64,000 nucleotides of DNA from the NCBI RefSeq assembly GCF_000001735.4, contig NC_003075.7, positions 6,759,001 through 6,823,000 of the forward strand. The letters run 5' to 3'. The notes under the pieces are model-generated. The model did not search any database, was not told the DNA's origin, and was given only the letters and a program-made list of their open reading frames with translations. This DNA is from Arabidopsis thaliana (lineage: Eukaryota > Streptophyta > Magnoliopsida > Brassicales > Brassicaceae). Positions 11,788 to 24,500 of the stretch are shown here, piece after piece; positions within the stretch are counted from its first letter, which is position 1, and each line of letters begins with the position of its first letter. The translations under genes were made by a program, and so were the position numbers.

Positions 11788-12553
11788 TGGCAATAAATAT
11801 TATCAGAAGCTTATTGATTATGAAGTTAATACATCTTAAATAGAATCAGTTAAGCGTTTTTTGTAAATCTAAATCACATGTGAAATTTCTTTATGTCACG
11901 TTTTCATTTGTGTAAAACAATATCTTTTGATTTATTAAGCAAATAATTTGCAGCTAAAGCTCTCAAGATTCAAATAAATTGAAATGTAAGTAGTGTAAGT
12001 AGTGATTTCTTATAGAAATAGTTGAAATCTAAAAGTATTAGGACACTGATGTAAGTATTGTTAAACTAAAGAGATCTATCAGGAAATCAAATCACTATAG
12101 TTTTTTTTTTTTTTTTAAATTCCTTGAGTTTATCAAACAAAAAAATGTAAATGTCCCTAGCAAGTACTGTAGGTTCATTTTTTTTGTTTCAAAAGAGTAT
12201 GTTATTTCTTAAAAATCGCCAAAGATAGATAAGATTCGAAATTTGCATAAATGTGGCAATAAATATTATCAGAATCTTTTTATTGAATAATGAAGTTAAT
12301 ACACCTTAAATAGAGAATTAAGCGTTATTTAGATCTAAAACCACATGTGAAATTTCTTTATGTCACGTTTTTGTTTGTGTAAAACGATCTCTTTGAGTTA
12401 ATTTGCAACTGAAAGCTCTCAGCATTTTACATTAATTGCAATATAAATAGTGATTTCTCATAGAATTAGTTCAAATCTTAAACTATTAGGACAGTTACGT
12501 AAACATTGTTAAACTAAAGGGACCAATATGGAAACACAAATCACTGTAGTTAA
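11788..12553. repeat. Diverged tandem duplication upstream of SPA2
   Basis: Copy 1, 11788-12107, and copy 2, 12254-12553, start with the same TGGCAATAAATATTATCAGA. They share ACATGTGAAATTTCTTTATG, then TAGTGATTTCT and ATTGTTAAACTAAA, in the same order. They are separated by about 145 bp that includes a T-rich run. The duplication lies in the region expected to hold the SPA2 promoter. Confidence 0.7.
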
Positions 12554-12904
12554 TTTTTATTATTATCTTGAGTTTATCGTCTATCGTGTTCGAATTCTCT
12601 GTCGCTTACTTAAACACAGTCAAATTCATTTTCTGCCTTAGAAAAGATTTTTATCGAAAATCGACGTTTTTGAAAAAACTCAAATTATCGTCGTTTTGTT
12701 CTCAGATTTCTTCTGCTCTCTTCTTCTTCTCCTTCTTCTTCGTTCCACCGCCTCTGTTGCTTTATCTTCTTCTTCCTTCCTTCGATTGTTGATTACGTCG
12801 GTGGATCTTTGTTCTCCTCTGTGTTGTTTTCATTGCTAGATTTCGTCAATGATTGGCTTCTCACGATTCGATTTTTCCGGCTCCTGTTCTTAATTTCCTC
12901 TGAG

Positions 12905-13159
12905 GTAGATTAGTAAAACTCTTTGTCTCGTAAACATTGTTCGATGATGAAATTAGAAAGTTCTCACTCTTGTTTGCCAAATTTGGGATATTTCTGGAAT
13001 TGAAAATGAATCGTCATTTTTTTCAATTTCTGAGGATTTTGTTACAATTGTTTTTTATTTATGTTAGAATTGAGATTGTGTGATGAATATCAGTAACCCT
13101 AGACAATTGTGAAATCAAAGCTATGAAAATCTTTTGATGCTATGTTTCCTATGATACAG
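12905..13159 (+). other. Predicted 5' UTR intron of SPA2
   Basis: GAG|GTAGAT at 12905 and ATGATACAG ending at 13159 frame a plausible leader intron. Its removal takes away an in-frame ATG at 13142 and small upstream ORFs at 13083 and 13123. It leaves AGAATGATGG, so translation would start at 13163. Confidence 0.5.
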
Positions 13160-13162
13160 AGA

Positions 13163-16100
13163 ATGATGGATGAGGGATCAGTAGGGGATGTGAGTAGGAT
13201 TGATGAAGCTGATGTTGCTCACCTTCAATTCAAGAATAGTGAGCAGTCGTTTAAACCGGAGAACATTGAAGTCCGGGAAGTAAAAGAAGTGCAGGTTCAG
13301 AGAGAAGCTGGTTCTCCTGATTGTTCTTATGGTGTAATAGCAGATTTTTTAGATGGTAAGAATGGTGGTGACCATGTGGAGCTTATAGGGAATGAACCAT
13401 GTTCTAGCCGGCAGAATACAAATGATGAGGGGGATGTTGTCGAGGAGTTGACTGTTAAAACTTGTGAGGGATCGAGTATGGCTATAGTTGGTAGACCAAG
13501 TAGTAGAGCTAGATTAGAGATGAATCGCAGTCAGTTTCTGCATCGTTTTCCGCTAGACGGTGATTTACCGGGTAGTAGTTCTATGAGTAAGAAGGTAATT
13601 GACAGGGGAACAGTAAGTATCTTGAGAAATGCTGGGAAAATGTCTTTGCCTGAGACTTCAAATGGACAACTGGCTATTATTGCTGTTAATGGAGAAGCTA
13701 ATGAACATTTGACAAATGTTGAACGAAATCCTGTACCTGTAGAGGCATTGTCTCATGAAGGCATCAAGACAAAGATGTTATCGCAGTCTGGGTTTTCTCA
13801 GTTTTTTGTTAGAAAAACATTGAAAGGGAAGGGAGTTACTTTCAGAGGCCCGCCAAACAATAGATCTAAAGCGAGGAATATGGATCAGCAAACTGTAGCT
13901 AGTTCTGGTAGCGCTTTAGTAATAGCTAATACTTCAGCAAAGATTTCTAGCAGCATCCCTTTGGCGGCTTATGATGGTTTGCCGTGCTTACCTTCCAATA
14001 CCAGTAAACCATCTTCTTGTGCTAATCCTTCAGATACACATAGAGGTTGTGGAGGTGAAGGTTTAAGTCTGAGAGAATGGTTGAAGTCGGAGCGGCAGGA
14101 AGTTAATAAAGCAGAATGTATGTATATCTTTAGGCAGATCGTGGATCATGTGGACTGTTCTCATTCTCAAGGAGTTGTTTTATGTGACCTGCGACCATCT
14201 TCATTCAAAATTTTCAAGGAAAATGCAGTAAAGTATGTGGTTTCAGGTTCTCAACGAGAGTCTTTTGACAGCAACATGAACAAAGAGACTTTAAGTCAAC
14301 TCGAAAACCCTCTGGTTAGAAGACGGTTAGGAGATACTTCTAGTCTCTCTATCCCTGCAAAGAAGCAGAAATCAAGTGGACCAAGCTCTAGACAGTGGCC
14401 TATGTTTCAACGAGCTGGTGGCGTCAATATCCAAACTGAAAATAATGATGGCGCGATACAGGAGTTTCATTTCAGATCTAGTCAACCTCATTGTAGTACA
14501 GTTGCCTGCCCTTTTACTTCAGTGAGTGAGCAGTTGGAAGAGAAATGGTATGCGAGCCCTGAGGAGCTCAGGGGTGACATGCGTTCAGCCTCTTCAAACA
14601 TCTATAGTTTGGGTATTCTTCTTTATGAGGTATGCCATCTTAATTGTAGCTTTTGACCTGCAATTGTAAGTATGTACATCCATGAGTTGAAATGTGAATC
14701 TGCAAGCCCTTAATGTTGACACACATATATATGTTTTCCCGTGGGATTATGTCTTTAACTGGGACATATCGTGTGTGGGTCATGTTTGGGTCCAGATAGA
14801 TTTAGATAGTGTAGCATGTTTGTTAATGAGATGGTAACAGTGAAGTTTCTCGTTGAAAGTACAGTTGGCTGCATGGCTCATAGGTTTATGTATATATTGA
14901 TTCGACTGTTTCTTGGTCAAAACATAACATTTTCATTGATATACTAATTTGTTTTTTTCCGTCAGTTGCTGAGCCAATTTCAGTGTGAAAGAGCTCGTGA
15001 GGCTGCAATGTCTGATATCCGACACCGCATTCTTCCTCCCAAATTTCTGTCGGAGAATCCAAAGGAAGCTGGGTTTTGTCTTTGGTTACTTCATCCAGAA
15101 TCTTCATGCCGACCATCAACCAGGCAATGCAAAATCTTTAGCTACTATAATTCTCAAATGATATAAAGCGTGTTATTGAACTTTTGTATGCTTGTTTCTG
15201 TTGATAGTTTAAGGCCATGAATCCCTAGTGGGTCTATTGGAAGATAATCTTGTTGTATATCTAGAAATGTACATATGCACCAAATGTGGAAGTTTTGTTC
15301 TCCTGGCTGTAAACGGGAGGACGATTGTCTCGTCAACAGTTTCACATAGGATTGTTAGGTTCTACTCTGAAAAATAATTAGTCTTTGTACTAACTGAGCT
15401 CCCTTTATGTGTTGATAGTCTCCTTCCTGTCATAATTTATCTGTCAAGAATGTGAGTTGGCTTAATCTCTAAATAAGTTTGATGTTGTTCTGTATTAGGG
15501 ACATCTTACAATCTGAAGTAGTTAATGGAATCCCGGATTTGTATGCTGAAGGCTTATCTTTATCCATTGAACAAGAGGACACAGAGTCTGAACTCTTGCA
15601 GCATTTCCTTTTCTTGTCCCAAGAGAAAAGGCAGAAGCATGCTGGAAATTTGATGGAAGAAATTGCGTCCGTAGAAGCAGATATCGAGGAAATTGTCAAG
15701 AGACGTTGTGCCATAGGGCCTCCGTCCCTGGAAGAAGCTTCTAGCTCATCTCCTGCTTCTAGTGTACCTGAAATGAGACTGATCAGGAACATTAATCAGC
15801 TTGAAAGCGCTTATTTCGCTGCAAGGATAGACGCACATCTCCCTGAAGCACGTTATAGGTTACGCCCAGATAGAGATCTGCTAAGAAATAGTGATAATAC
15901 TGTAGCAGAAGTAGAAAACAGTGAGACTTGGAGCTCAGATGATCGTGTTGGAGCGTTCTTTGATGGGTTATGCAAATATGCTCGATATAGTAAGTTTGAA
16001 ACTCGGGGTGTGCTGAGGACCAGTGAGTTGAACAACACTTCAAATGTGATTTGTTCTCTGGGTTTTGATCGGGACGAGGATTATTTTGCCACAGCTGGTG

Positions 16101-17675
16101 TGTCGAAAAAAATTAAGATATATGAGTTCAATTCCCTTTTCAACGAATCTGTTGACATTCATTATCCAGCCATAGAAATGCCAAATAGATCAAAGCTTAG
16201 CGGCGTTTGCTGGAACAACTACATTAGGAACTACCTAGCTTCCTCTGATTATGATGGTATTGTCAAGGTATTTGAACCTTTGAAGTTTTACGTAGATTGT
16301 TTATCACTTGATTACCCCTTTATTTCCTTCGGTCTAATGAATACAAACGTATTTATGATGAATCCAGTTATGGGATGTGACAACAGGACAGGCCATTTCA
16401 CATTTCATAGAGCATGAGAAGAGGGCTTGGTCTGTTGACTTCTCTGAAGCTTGTCCGACAAAATTAGCCAGTGGAAGCGATGATTGTTCTGTGAAGCTAT
16501 GGAACATCAATGAGGCATGCTCTTCTATACTGGATTTTGTCGTTTTAATAGCTACTCCTACTGAGATATCTGGCATATATACATATGAATATATCAATAG
16601 CACTTTGGATTATTCTGTCAATGTTGTCATGCTCGTATTTTCAGCCTTGTAGCTAATAGACAATCTTCTTGTTTGACTGTGCAGAGGAACTGCTTAGGAA
16701 CAATCAGGAACATTGCAAACGTTTGTTGTGTGCAATTTTCTCCACAGTCCTCTCACTTGCTAGCCTTTGGATCATCAGACTTCAGAACCTACTGCTATGA
16801 TCTAAGGAATTTAAGAACTCCTTGGTGCATACTGTCAGGACACAACAAAGCAGTTAGCTATGCGAAGTTCTTGGATAATGAAACTCTTGTAACAGCATCA
16901 ACTGATAACACGTTAAAGCTTTGGGATCTTAAGAAAACCACTCACGGTGGCCTCTCAACAAATGCTTGCAGCTTAACTTTTGGCGGCCATACAAATGAGA
17001 AGGTAGCTAATGCTGAAACGTAATTTTGAGTTAATCTATATAATGATGTTTCTCTTTTTCCTTCGTGGTTGATTTGTCTTTTCCTGCCTTTTTCAGAACT
17101 TTGTTGGTTTGTCTACTTCTGATGGATATATAGCTTGTGGCTCTGAGACAAATGAGGTATGCCCCTACAAACCTGGGAACTCTTTGATATTCCTATAACT
17201 TTGTGTATGGAATCTCCTTTTCTATAATCCTTTAACAAGCATTGCCACAGATTGATAGTTTGATTCTCAACTTAACTAGAAGCTCCAGAGTTTATTTCAT
17301 GTGATGGAAAAAATCACAGTTCCATGTGAATTCCGTCTATTTATACGCGATGGAGGAACTTATCCATTGATACTAACAATTAGTAAAATAACTGGCGTAG
17401 GGTCAAAAAAGAACTAATCTGGTAGTATTGTTGTTTAAGTGATCTCTCTGATTGAGAAATATGCTGTTTCTTGTTTTGTTCAGGTTTATGCCTATCACCG
17501 GTCTCTTCCCATGCCAATTACCTCGTACAAGTTTGGTTCTATTGATCCAATATCAGGTAAGGAGATAGAGGAGGACAACAACCTGTTCGTTTCAAGCGTT
17601 TGCTGGAGAAAAAGATCGAATATGGTTGTTTCAGCTAGCTCAAATGGGTCAATCAAAGTTCTACAGTTGGTCTGA
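13163..17675 (+). CDS. SPA2: SPA1-related 2, subunit of the COP1/SPA ubiquitin ligase
   Basis: SPA2 works with COP1 in the CUL4-DDB1 E3 ligase that destroys light-signalling factors such as HY5 in darkness. Exons: 13163-14629, 14966-15123, 15499-16267, 16368-16514, 16685-17002, 17097-17156, 17484-17675. Total 1036 residues, equal to the length I recall for SPA2. Residues 1-489 include a long N-terminal region and a degenerate kinase-like domain ([20 protein letters not shown] through [10 protein letters not shown]). A coiled coil lies near 570-610 and WD40 repeats run from about 724 to the end. Introns 2 (15124-15498, AG|GCAATG) and 4 (16515-16684, GAG|GCATGC) have GC donors. Using them keeps the frame and the conserved text (STR-DILQSE, NINE-RNCLGT). 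Read-through of intron 2 would end translation quickly. Locus At4g11110 from memory. Confidence 0.95.
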
Positions 17676-18730
17676 AATAAATACATACATACAGAAGAAG
17701 CTGAGGTAATTCTACACCTAGAGCCCTCTTGGTTTATGGTAAAACAAAAACCCCATCAATCCAAGAATCAGGCAAAACAACGGAGATAACGAACAAGCTT
17801 TCAACACACAGATATGAGATAGTTTTATCTATCTGTTGCTAAAGTTTTCCTCAAATGGGGTGAAGGAATGAGAGTGAGTAGAACTATAGTTGTTCAATAG
17901 TTGCGGTTTGATCAGCGCGGTAAGGGTTTATACCGCTGATGGGTATACATAGTAAGGTAAAAGACCTTCTCTTTTGTGGTGTTCTAAGGTGTTTATTTTT
18001 TTATTTTTTATTTTGGCTCTTACAATAAGATTCCTCTTTGTGATATGTAAATTTGCTCCGATAGTTCTAAGGTAAAAGAGCATACTCTGATGTATATATA
18101 GTTGAAATGAGCTTTTTAGTTCTACGGATGAATCTCCTCCACCAAGAAAAGAAAAATCTTCGTTTTTCTTTTTAAAAACTTTAAATGCATCGTTTTTTGT
18201 TGAATGTTCACAAAAGTAATCTTTGAAATGCTTTATCATTGTACATAGCTTAGGACTGAATCAGCGTAATAACGTTATCAAGGTTTCTTGCTCAATCAAG
18301 CTGCTCCAACTTGTTTATGGTCTTCTTCACTTGGTACTGAAAACTTTTTTACTTTCTGAGACAAACAACAACAGAAGATGAATCAAGGCCTTGCTCAATC
18401 TAAGATCAAGCTGTCTTACATCTATGAGAAAGACTTAAGAATCACAAAGAAGAATTCATAGTGAACTAGTGAAGCATGCCATATGGAAAAACAATTGTTC
18501 AAAAACTCCAATTGAGGAAATGTTGGAAAAAGAAAAGAACAAACCTTAGATAGAACACATTCTCAGAGAGATTGCAGTAGAATTAGACATTTCTCTTGAT
18601 CGAATTTCGATTCCGAAACACAATTGAGAAGATTCACAGCTTCTTGTCGTCAAATTGGTAGGGGAAGCTTTTTCTCCATTATCATAAACCCTAAACTAAA
18701 AGTTTCTGCAAAAACAACTATTTTATCGAA
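17676..18730. other. SPA2 3' UTR and intergenic DNA
   Basis: The first few hundred bases are likely the SPA2 3' UTR. The rest holds short AT-rich stretches and no ORF or RNA gene that I can support. Confidence 0.4.
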
Positions 18731-18737
18731 CTCTTAA

Positions 18738-18755
18738 TGGGCCATCAATGGGCCC
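18738..18755 (+). promoter_or_regulatory. Paired site II elements of mitochondrial EF-Ts
   Basis: TGGGCC at 18738 and TGGGCCC at 18749 lie about 100 bp before the predicted leader intron. Site II motifs are bound by TCP factors and are common in plant genes for mitochondrial and ribosomal proteins. That fits the function of the gene at 19066. Confidence 0.5.
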
Positions 18756-18850
18756 ATACTTATAAACTTAAACCCTTTTCCAATTTCAGTCGTATTTTAC
18801 AAAAACCATCACCGTCGTTATCACAGTAACCAAACAACTTTCATCGCCGG

Positions 18851-19042
18851 GTAAGCTCCATTCCCAAGCTATTTCGATCTCGTTTCACGTCGATCTATTT
18901 CTAGTCAAGTTAATCTCTTCTTTTAGGGTTTAATTAGTTAAGACTTGCGTTTGATTATCTCAAGTTCAGAATTTGTTTCTTGATGATCTAAAGGAAGGAA
19001 TTTTATACTTATCAAATTGAGGATTTTTGTTTTTGGATGCAG
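18851..19042 (+). other. Predicted 5' UTR intron of mitochondrial EF-Ts
   Basis: CGG|GTAAGC at 18851 and GGATGCAG ending at 19042 frame a leader intron. Its 3' part (from about 18912) and the following exon bases resemble the leader of mitochondrial IF-2 at 43641-43787. Confidence 0.55.
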
Positions 19043-19065
19043 AGAACTGATTAACATATAAGAAA

Positions 19066-20934
19066 ATGGCGTTTGCTAGAGCAGTGAGAAGACCAATTGG
19101 AGTCTTTTATTATAGTGTTAGTAGTAGATTTAGTTCTGGAAATGAGTATTCTACTGTGGCAAGCAAATTCGAAACTTTGTCTCAGTACAAAAGCTCTGTA
19201 CCGTCTGGTTACACAAGCCTTGTTCGTGGTTTTGGGAATTTCATACGGAGTTTTAGTTCGGAAGCTCCTCCTGCTGTATCTGACCAAATGAGTCTTATTA
19301 AGCAACTTAGGGAAAGAACTAGTGCTCCTATTAAAGATGTTAAGGCTTCTTTAGTTGAATGCAATTGGGATCTTGGTAAGAATTTGGTTTAGGTTTTTTG
19401 TTTTGGTGAAGGTTGTGTATGTTTTGTTGTGTTTTGAAGTGGGTTTTTTTGGATTTGACACAGAGGCTGCTCAGAAGGATTTGAGAAAGAGAGGGAAAGT
19501 TTTGGCTTCGAAAAAGTCGTCACGGACTGCTGCAGAAGGAATGCTTGCCGTTGCTCAAAATGAAGGGAAAGTTGCTGTTATTGAACTTAACTGTGAGACT
19601 GATTTTGTTGCTAGGAATGAGATTTTCCAGTACTTGGTTAGTCCCATAGCAATTTCACATTGGTTGTTGCTGAATGATGGGCTTTTTGTTTATTTTACTG
19701 TTCCTTGTCTTCTAAAATTGACATGTCTTGCAGGCTTTAGCTATGGCAAAACATGCTTTGCTGGTTGAGAGTAGTTCGCAGCAAGTTTCTGGTGTCTTCC
19801 CCTTTGGGCCGGAGCTTTTTGAGGTCAGTTTTTTATGTACTCGCTTGTTTCCTTTTTTGTTATTTAAATTTATGGATTTATGTTGTTTCCTTTGCACTGT
19901 CTGAGATATTGATATCAACTTTTCATTTCTAATCACTCTAATGGATGCTATCAGGAGTTCAAGCTTAACCTCGATCATCCAAAAGTTAATGGTGAAACAA
20001 CGGTTTCAAACGCTGTTACAGAAGTAGCTGCAATCATGGGAGAGAATGTAAAATTTAGGAGAGGTTTCTTGATGTCAAAATCTTCAGCAGGCGTCCTTTC
20101 TGCATATCTTCACACAAGTCCTCAACCAGGTACAATTTGTTCAATATACTTCCCATTGTTTCTAATCTCTTTTTTTATGATATTTCTGTGCATTTCTAAC
20201 TTTAAAAAAAAAAATGAGAATAGGGTTGGGTCGTATAGCTGGGATTGTATCTCTCGAAGTAGAAGGTGAAAATACTCAACTAGAGGCTATTCAGCGTGTA
20301 GGCTCAGAACTGGCTATGCATGTTGTAGCAGCAAAGCCTTTGTTTTTAAGCAAAGACCTTGTTTCTTCTGAAGCAATGGCAAATGAACGCGAGATTCTAA
20401 AGTCTCAGGTTAGTGTCACTTTATGTTATGAAATTGAACTGTAATTTGTAAAAAGTACACAACCTGCGTTAGAAAAGTTTGCTTATCAAATGTTGTATAT
20501 GACAGGCAGAAAGTACAGGCAAGAATCAGATGGCGATAGAGAAGATTGTGGAAGGGCGTCTCCGTAAGTATTTTGAAGAAGTTGCTCTAATGGAGCAAAA
20601 GTTTATTGTGAACGATGCTATAAACATTAAGGTATGTGGGTCTTAGCTTAAAACACCTAGTTTACCGTTTTATTACCTCTGCATCGCTTGTTGAATTCAA
20701 CTCTTGGGCTCCTATTCCACAGACACTGGTGGATAATTTGTCCAAGGAGGTAGGTTCTCCAGTGAAGGTTACCGATTTTCTTAGAGTCGAGGTTGGGGAA
20801 GGAATCGAAAGGTAAACTAACCGTCACCCGTATGTCCAGTACGGCTTATCATTGTTGTAAGATTAGTCGCTTATGAATTTTGTTTTTTTTGAAGGCTTGA
20901 AGCATCTGATGAACCAGTTGCTCAAACTGCTTGA
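19066..20934 (+). CDS. Mitochondrial elongation factor Ts
   Basis: EF-Ts is the nucleotide exchange factor that recycles EF-Tu in organelle translation. Eight exons: 19066-19375, 19464-19636, 19734-19823, 19955-20129, 20224-20408, 20506-20631, 20723-20811, 20895-20934. They give 395 residues, all GT-AG. The first 70 or so residues are Arg/Ser-rich and poor in acidic residues (MAFARAVRRPIGVFYYSVSS), typical of a mitochondrial presequence. The UBA-like module follows (LRERTSAPIKDVKASLVECN), then the EF-Tu contact signature TDFVARN at 149-155 and the two core subdomains. It is a single EF-Ts unit, unlike the larger plastid PSRP-7/EF-Ts fusion. I recall it as At4g11120. Its leader is related to that of the mitochondrial IF-2 gene 25 kb away. 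Confidence 0.95.
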
Positions 20935-21521
20935 AGACAAAGAATCAACGACATGGTTTTAGATTTACAGAACTCTTTCCTTCTTTGGTTCCTTTAGAGT
21001 TCATGGCTTCAACGCCTTCTTGAGATTATAGAATCTTTCTCATGATTTTGTTTCTCACACAATATGGCAATAAGAGTGATTGTGCCTAGGAAGCTATGAC
21101 CAGAAAAAAAAAACATGTTTGTGTTCTCCTACTCCTACTAAGATCATTATACAAAAACCTTCACTTATGTGTTTGATTTTAAGGTACTCAAGTATTTGAA
21201 TAAGCAGATAGTGAGTTCTTGGCTCCTCCGGTTACCAACGGTCGAAATTGACGGTTTAATATAATTCATAGACAAAACCGGTCAACTTTATATTATCCAC
21301 AATCAACGATCAAGATCAACGAGAACTAATCTTACGGTTGATATCATACATCTGTATTGAGTTACAGTACACCACAAAACACTCAATAAACACTAAGCAC
21401 TCTTCTTCTACCTTTTGATTTTCGAAAAACGCAAACTTTCTGAAAAAGCAAAAACTTCTGATTCTCTCGAGAATCATTTACTCTTCACACTGTCCCCGTC
21501 TCTCTTTCTCTTGGGTTAATC
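20935..21521. other. EF-Ts 3' UTR and RDR2 5' region
   Basis: No additional gene is visible. The last 100 bp or so are CT-rich and look like the RDR2 leader. Confidence 0.4.
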
Positions 21522-24500
21522 ATGGTGTCAGAGACGACGACGAACCGATCAACGGTTAAAATCTCAAACGTTCCTCAAACCATAGTCGCCGACGAACTCC
21601 TCCGGTTCTTAGAACTCCACCTCGGCGAAGATACTGTATTCGCACTCGAAATCCCAACAACTCGTGACAATTGGAAGCCAAGAGACTTCGCTCGAGTACA
21701 ATTCACTACCCTCGAAGTCAAATCTCGAGCCCAGCTTCTCTCTTCTCAAAGCAAGCTCCTTTTCAAAACCCATAACCTAAGACTCTCTGAAGCTTATGAT
21801 GATATCATCCCTCGTCCTGTAGATCCAAGGAAAAGGCTAGACGACATCGTTTTGACTGTTGGGTTTCCTGAGTCTGATGAAAAAAGGTTTTGTGCCCTAG
21901 AAAAATGGGATGGTGTGAGGTGTTGGATTTTGACTGAGAAGAGAAGAGTTGAGTTTTGGGTTTGGGAAAGTGGTGATTGTTATAAGATTGAAGTTAGGTT
22001 TGAGGATATTATTGAAACTCTTAGTTGTTGTGTTAATGGTGACGCTTCTGAGATTGATGCATTTCTTCTCAAGGTAAATTTGTTAGTCCTAATGTGTTTT
22101 GCGACAATGTGAGTCTGTGTTGAGTTTATTTAGGAGTTCAGGTTCTGTGAAAATGATTCAAGATTGAGTTTTTTGGTTAGTCATATGTTTATGCATGTAT
22201 TGGTTCTTTGAATCCTCTGTGACAGCTTTATGGTTTGATGAACGTGCATGAGATTGAGATTGGATTGATTTGTATGCTTGTGTTTTATCTTGGTCTCTTC
22301 TGATTTCTTTTAGCTTACATGTTGTTTTATGTTGCAGCTGAAATATGGACCGAAGGTATTTAAAAGAGTAACAGTTCACATAGCCACAAAGTTTAAGTCT
22401 GATCGGTACAGATTCTGCAAGGAGGATTTTGATTTCATGTGGATTCGGACAACTGATTTCTCTGGTTCGAAATCAATTGGTACATCAACTTGCTTTTGTT
22501 TGGAAGTCCACAATGGCTCAACGATGTTAGACATTTTCTCGGGCTTACCTTACTACCGAGAAGACACTTTGAGTCTAACTTATGTGGATGGGAAGACCTT
22601 TGCTTCTGCAGCTCAAATTGTTCCCCTCTTGAATGCCGCCATTTTGGGGTTAGAGTTTCCATATGAGATCCTTTTCCAACTCAATGCGCTTGTTCATGCG
22701 CAGAAAATCAGTCTTTTTGCTGCGTCAGATATGGAACTGATCAAAATCCTTCGTGGTATGAGTTTGGAAACCGCATTGGTGATCCTCAAGAAACTTCACC
22801 AGCAAAGTTCTATATGTTATGATCCTGTCTTCTTTGTCAAGACTCAGATGCAATCTGTGGTTAAGAAGATGAAGCATTCCCCTGCATCAGCTTATAAAAG
22901 ATTGACCGAGCAGAACATCATGAGTTGTCAGAGAGCTTACGTTACACCCTCAAAGATCTATCTGTTGGGTCCAGAGCTTGAGACTGCAAATTATGTTGTG
23001 AAGAACTTTGCAGAGCATGTCTCGGATTTCATGAGAGTTACTTTTGTGGAAGAAGATTGGAGCAAGCTTCCCGCAAATGCTCTCTCTGTGAACTCCAAGG
23101 AAGGCTATTTTGTGAAGCCCTCTAGAACCAACATTTATAACAGGGTGTTGTCAATCCTTGGAGAAGGGATTACCGTTGGGCCTAAGAGGTTTGAGTTCTT
23201 GGCTTTTTCAGCGAGCCAACTGCGAGGAAATTCGGTCTGGATGTTTGCTTCTAACGAGAAAGTAAAAGCGGAAGATATAAGAGAATGGATGGGTTGTTTC
23301 CGTAAAATCCGAAGCATTTCCAAATGTGCTGCTAGGATGGGTCAGTTGTTCAGTGCTTCGCGGCAAACACTTATTGTCCGTGCACAAGATGTGGAGCAGA
23401 TTCCCGACATCGAAGTGACAACTGATGGTGCTGATTACTGCTTCTCGGATGGCATTGGGAAAATTTCACTTGCATTTGCCAAGCAAGTTGCACAGAAGTG
23501 TGGATTGAGTCATGTCCCTTCTGCCTTTCAAATTCGATACGGTGGCTACAAAGGTGTGATTGCTGTTGACCGCAGTTCCTTCCGAAAGTTGTCTCTGCGT
23601 GATAGTATGCTTAAATTTGACTCGAACAACAGGATGCTGAACGTTACCAGGTGGACAGAGTCGATGCCTTGCTTCTTAAACCGGGAGATCATTTGCCTTT
23701 TGTCGACCCTTGGAATAGAAGATGCAATGTTTGAGGCGATGCAAGCGGTGCATTTATCTATGCTTGGGAATATGCTTGAAGACCGCGATGCAGCACTTAA
23801 TGTTCTGCAGAAATTGAGCGGAGAAAATTCCAAGAATTTGCTAGTTAAGATGCTGCTTCAAGGATATGCACCGAGTTCAGAACCTTACCTCTCAATGATG
23901 CTTCGTGTGCACCACGAGAGCCAGCTTTCTGAACTAAAGAGCAGATGCAGGATACTTGTACCGAAAGGACGGATCTTGATCGGTTGCATGGATGAAATGG
24001 GTATCCTGGAGTATGGCCAAGTGTATGTTCGTGTAACCCTGACTAAAGCGGAACTGAAATCTCGCGATCAGAGCTACTTTCGCAAGATTGATGAGGAAAC
24101 ATCTGTGGTTATTGGGAAAGTGGTCGTGACGAAAAACCCATGTCTTCACCCTGGAGATATTAGAGTTCTTGATGCTATATATGAGGTCCATTTCGAAGAA
24201 AAGGGATATCTCGACTGCATCATCTTTCCTCAGAAGGGAGAAAGGTACAATAAATCAATCCTTTAGAGTTATGCACCATAAGATAAACCATATGCTTCTG
24301 ATTCTTAGTCCCAACTTAGTTGATGGTTTGTTTCTCCTTGGTTTTTGTTGACTCCACAGACCACATCCAAATGAATGTTCTGGTGGCGATCTCGACGGAG
24401 ACCAGTTTTTTGTTAGCTGGGATGAGAAGATTATACCTAGCGAAATGGACCCTCCAATGGACTATGCTGGAAGCAGGCCTCGTCTAATGGATCATGACGT

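Noticed and set aside
13142..13162. Upstream in-frame ATG as the SPA2 start
   Set aside because: It lies in a likely leader intron that ends at 13159, and the 13163 start gives the recalled length of 1036 residues.
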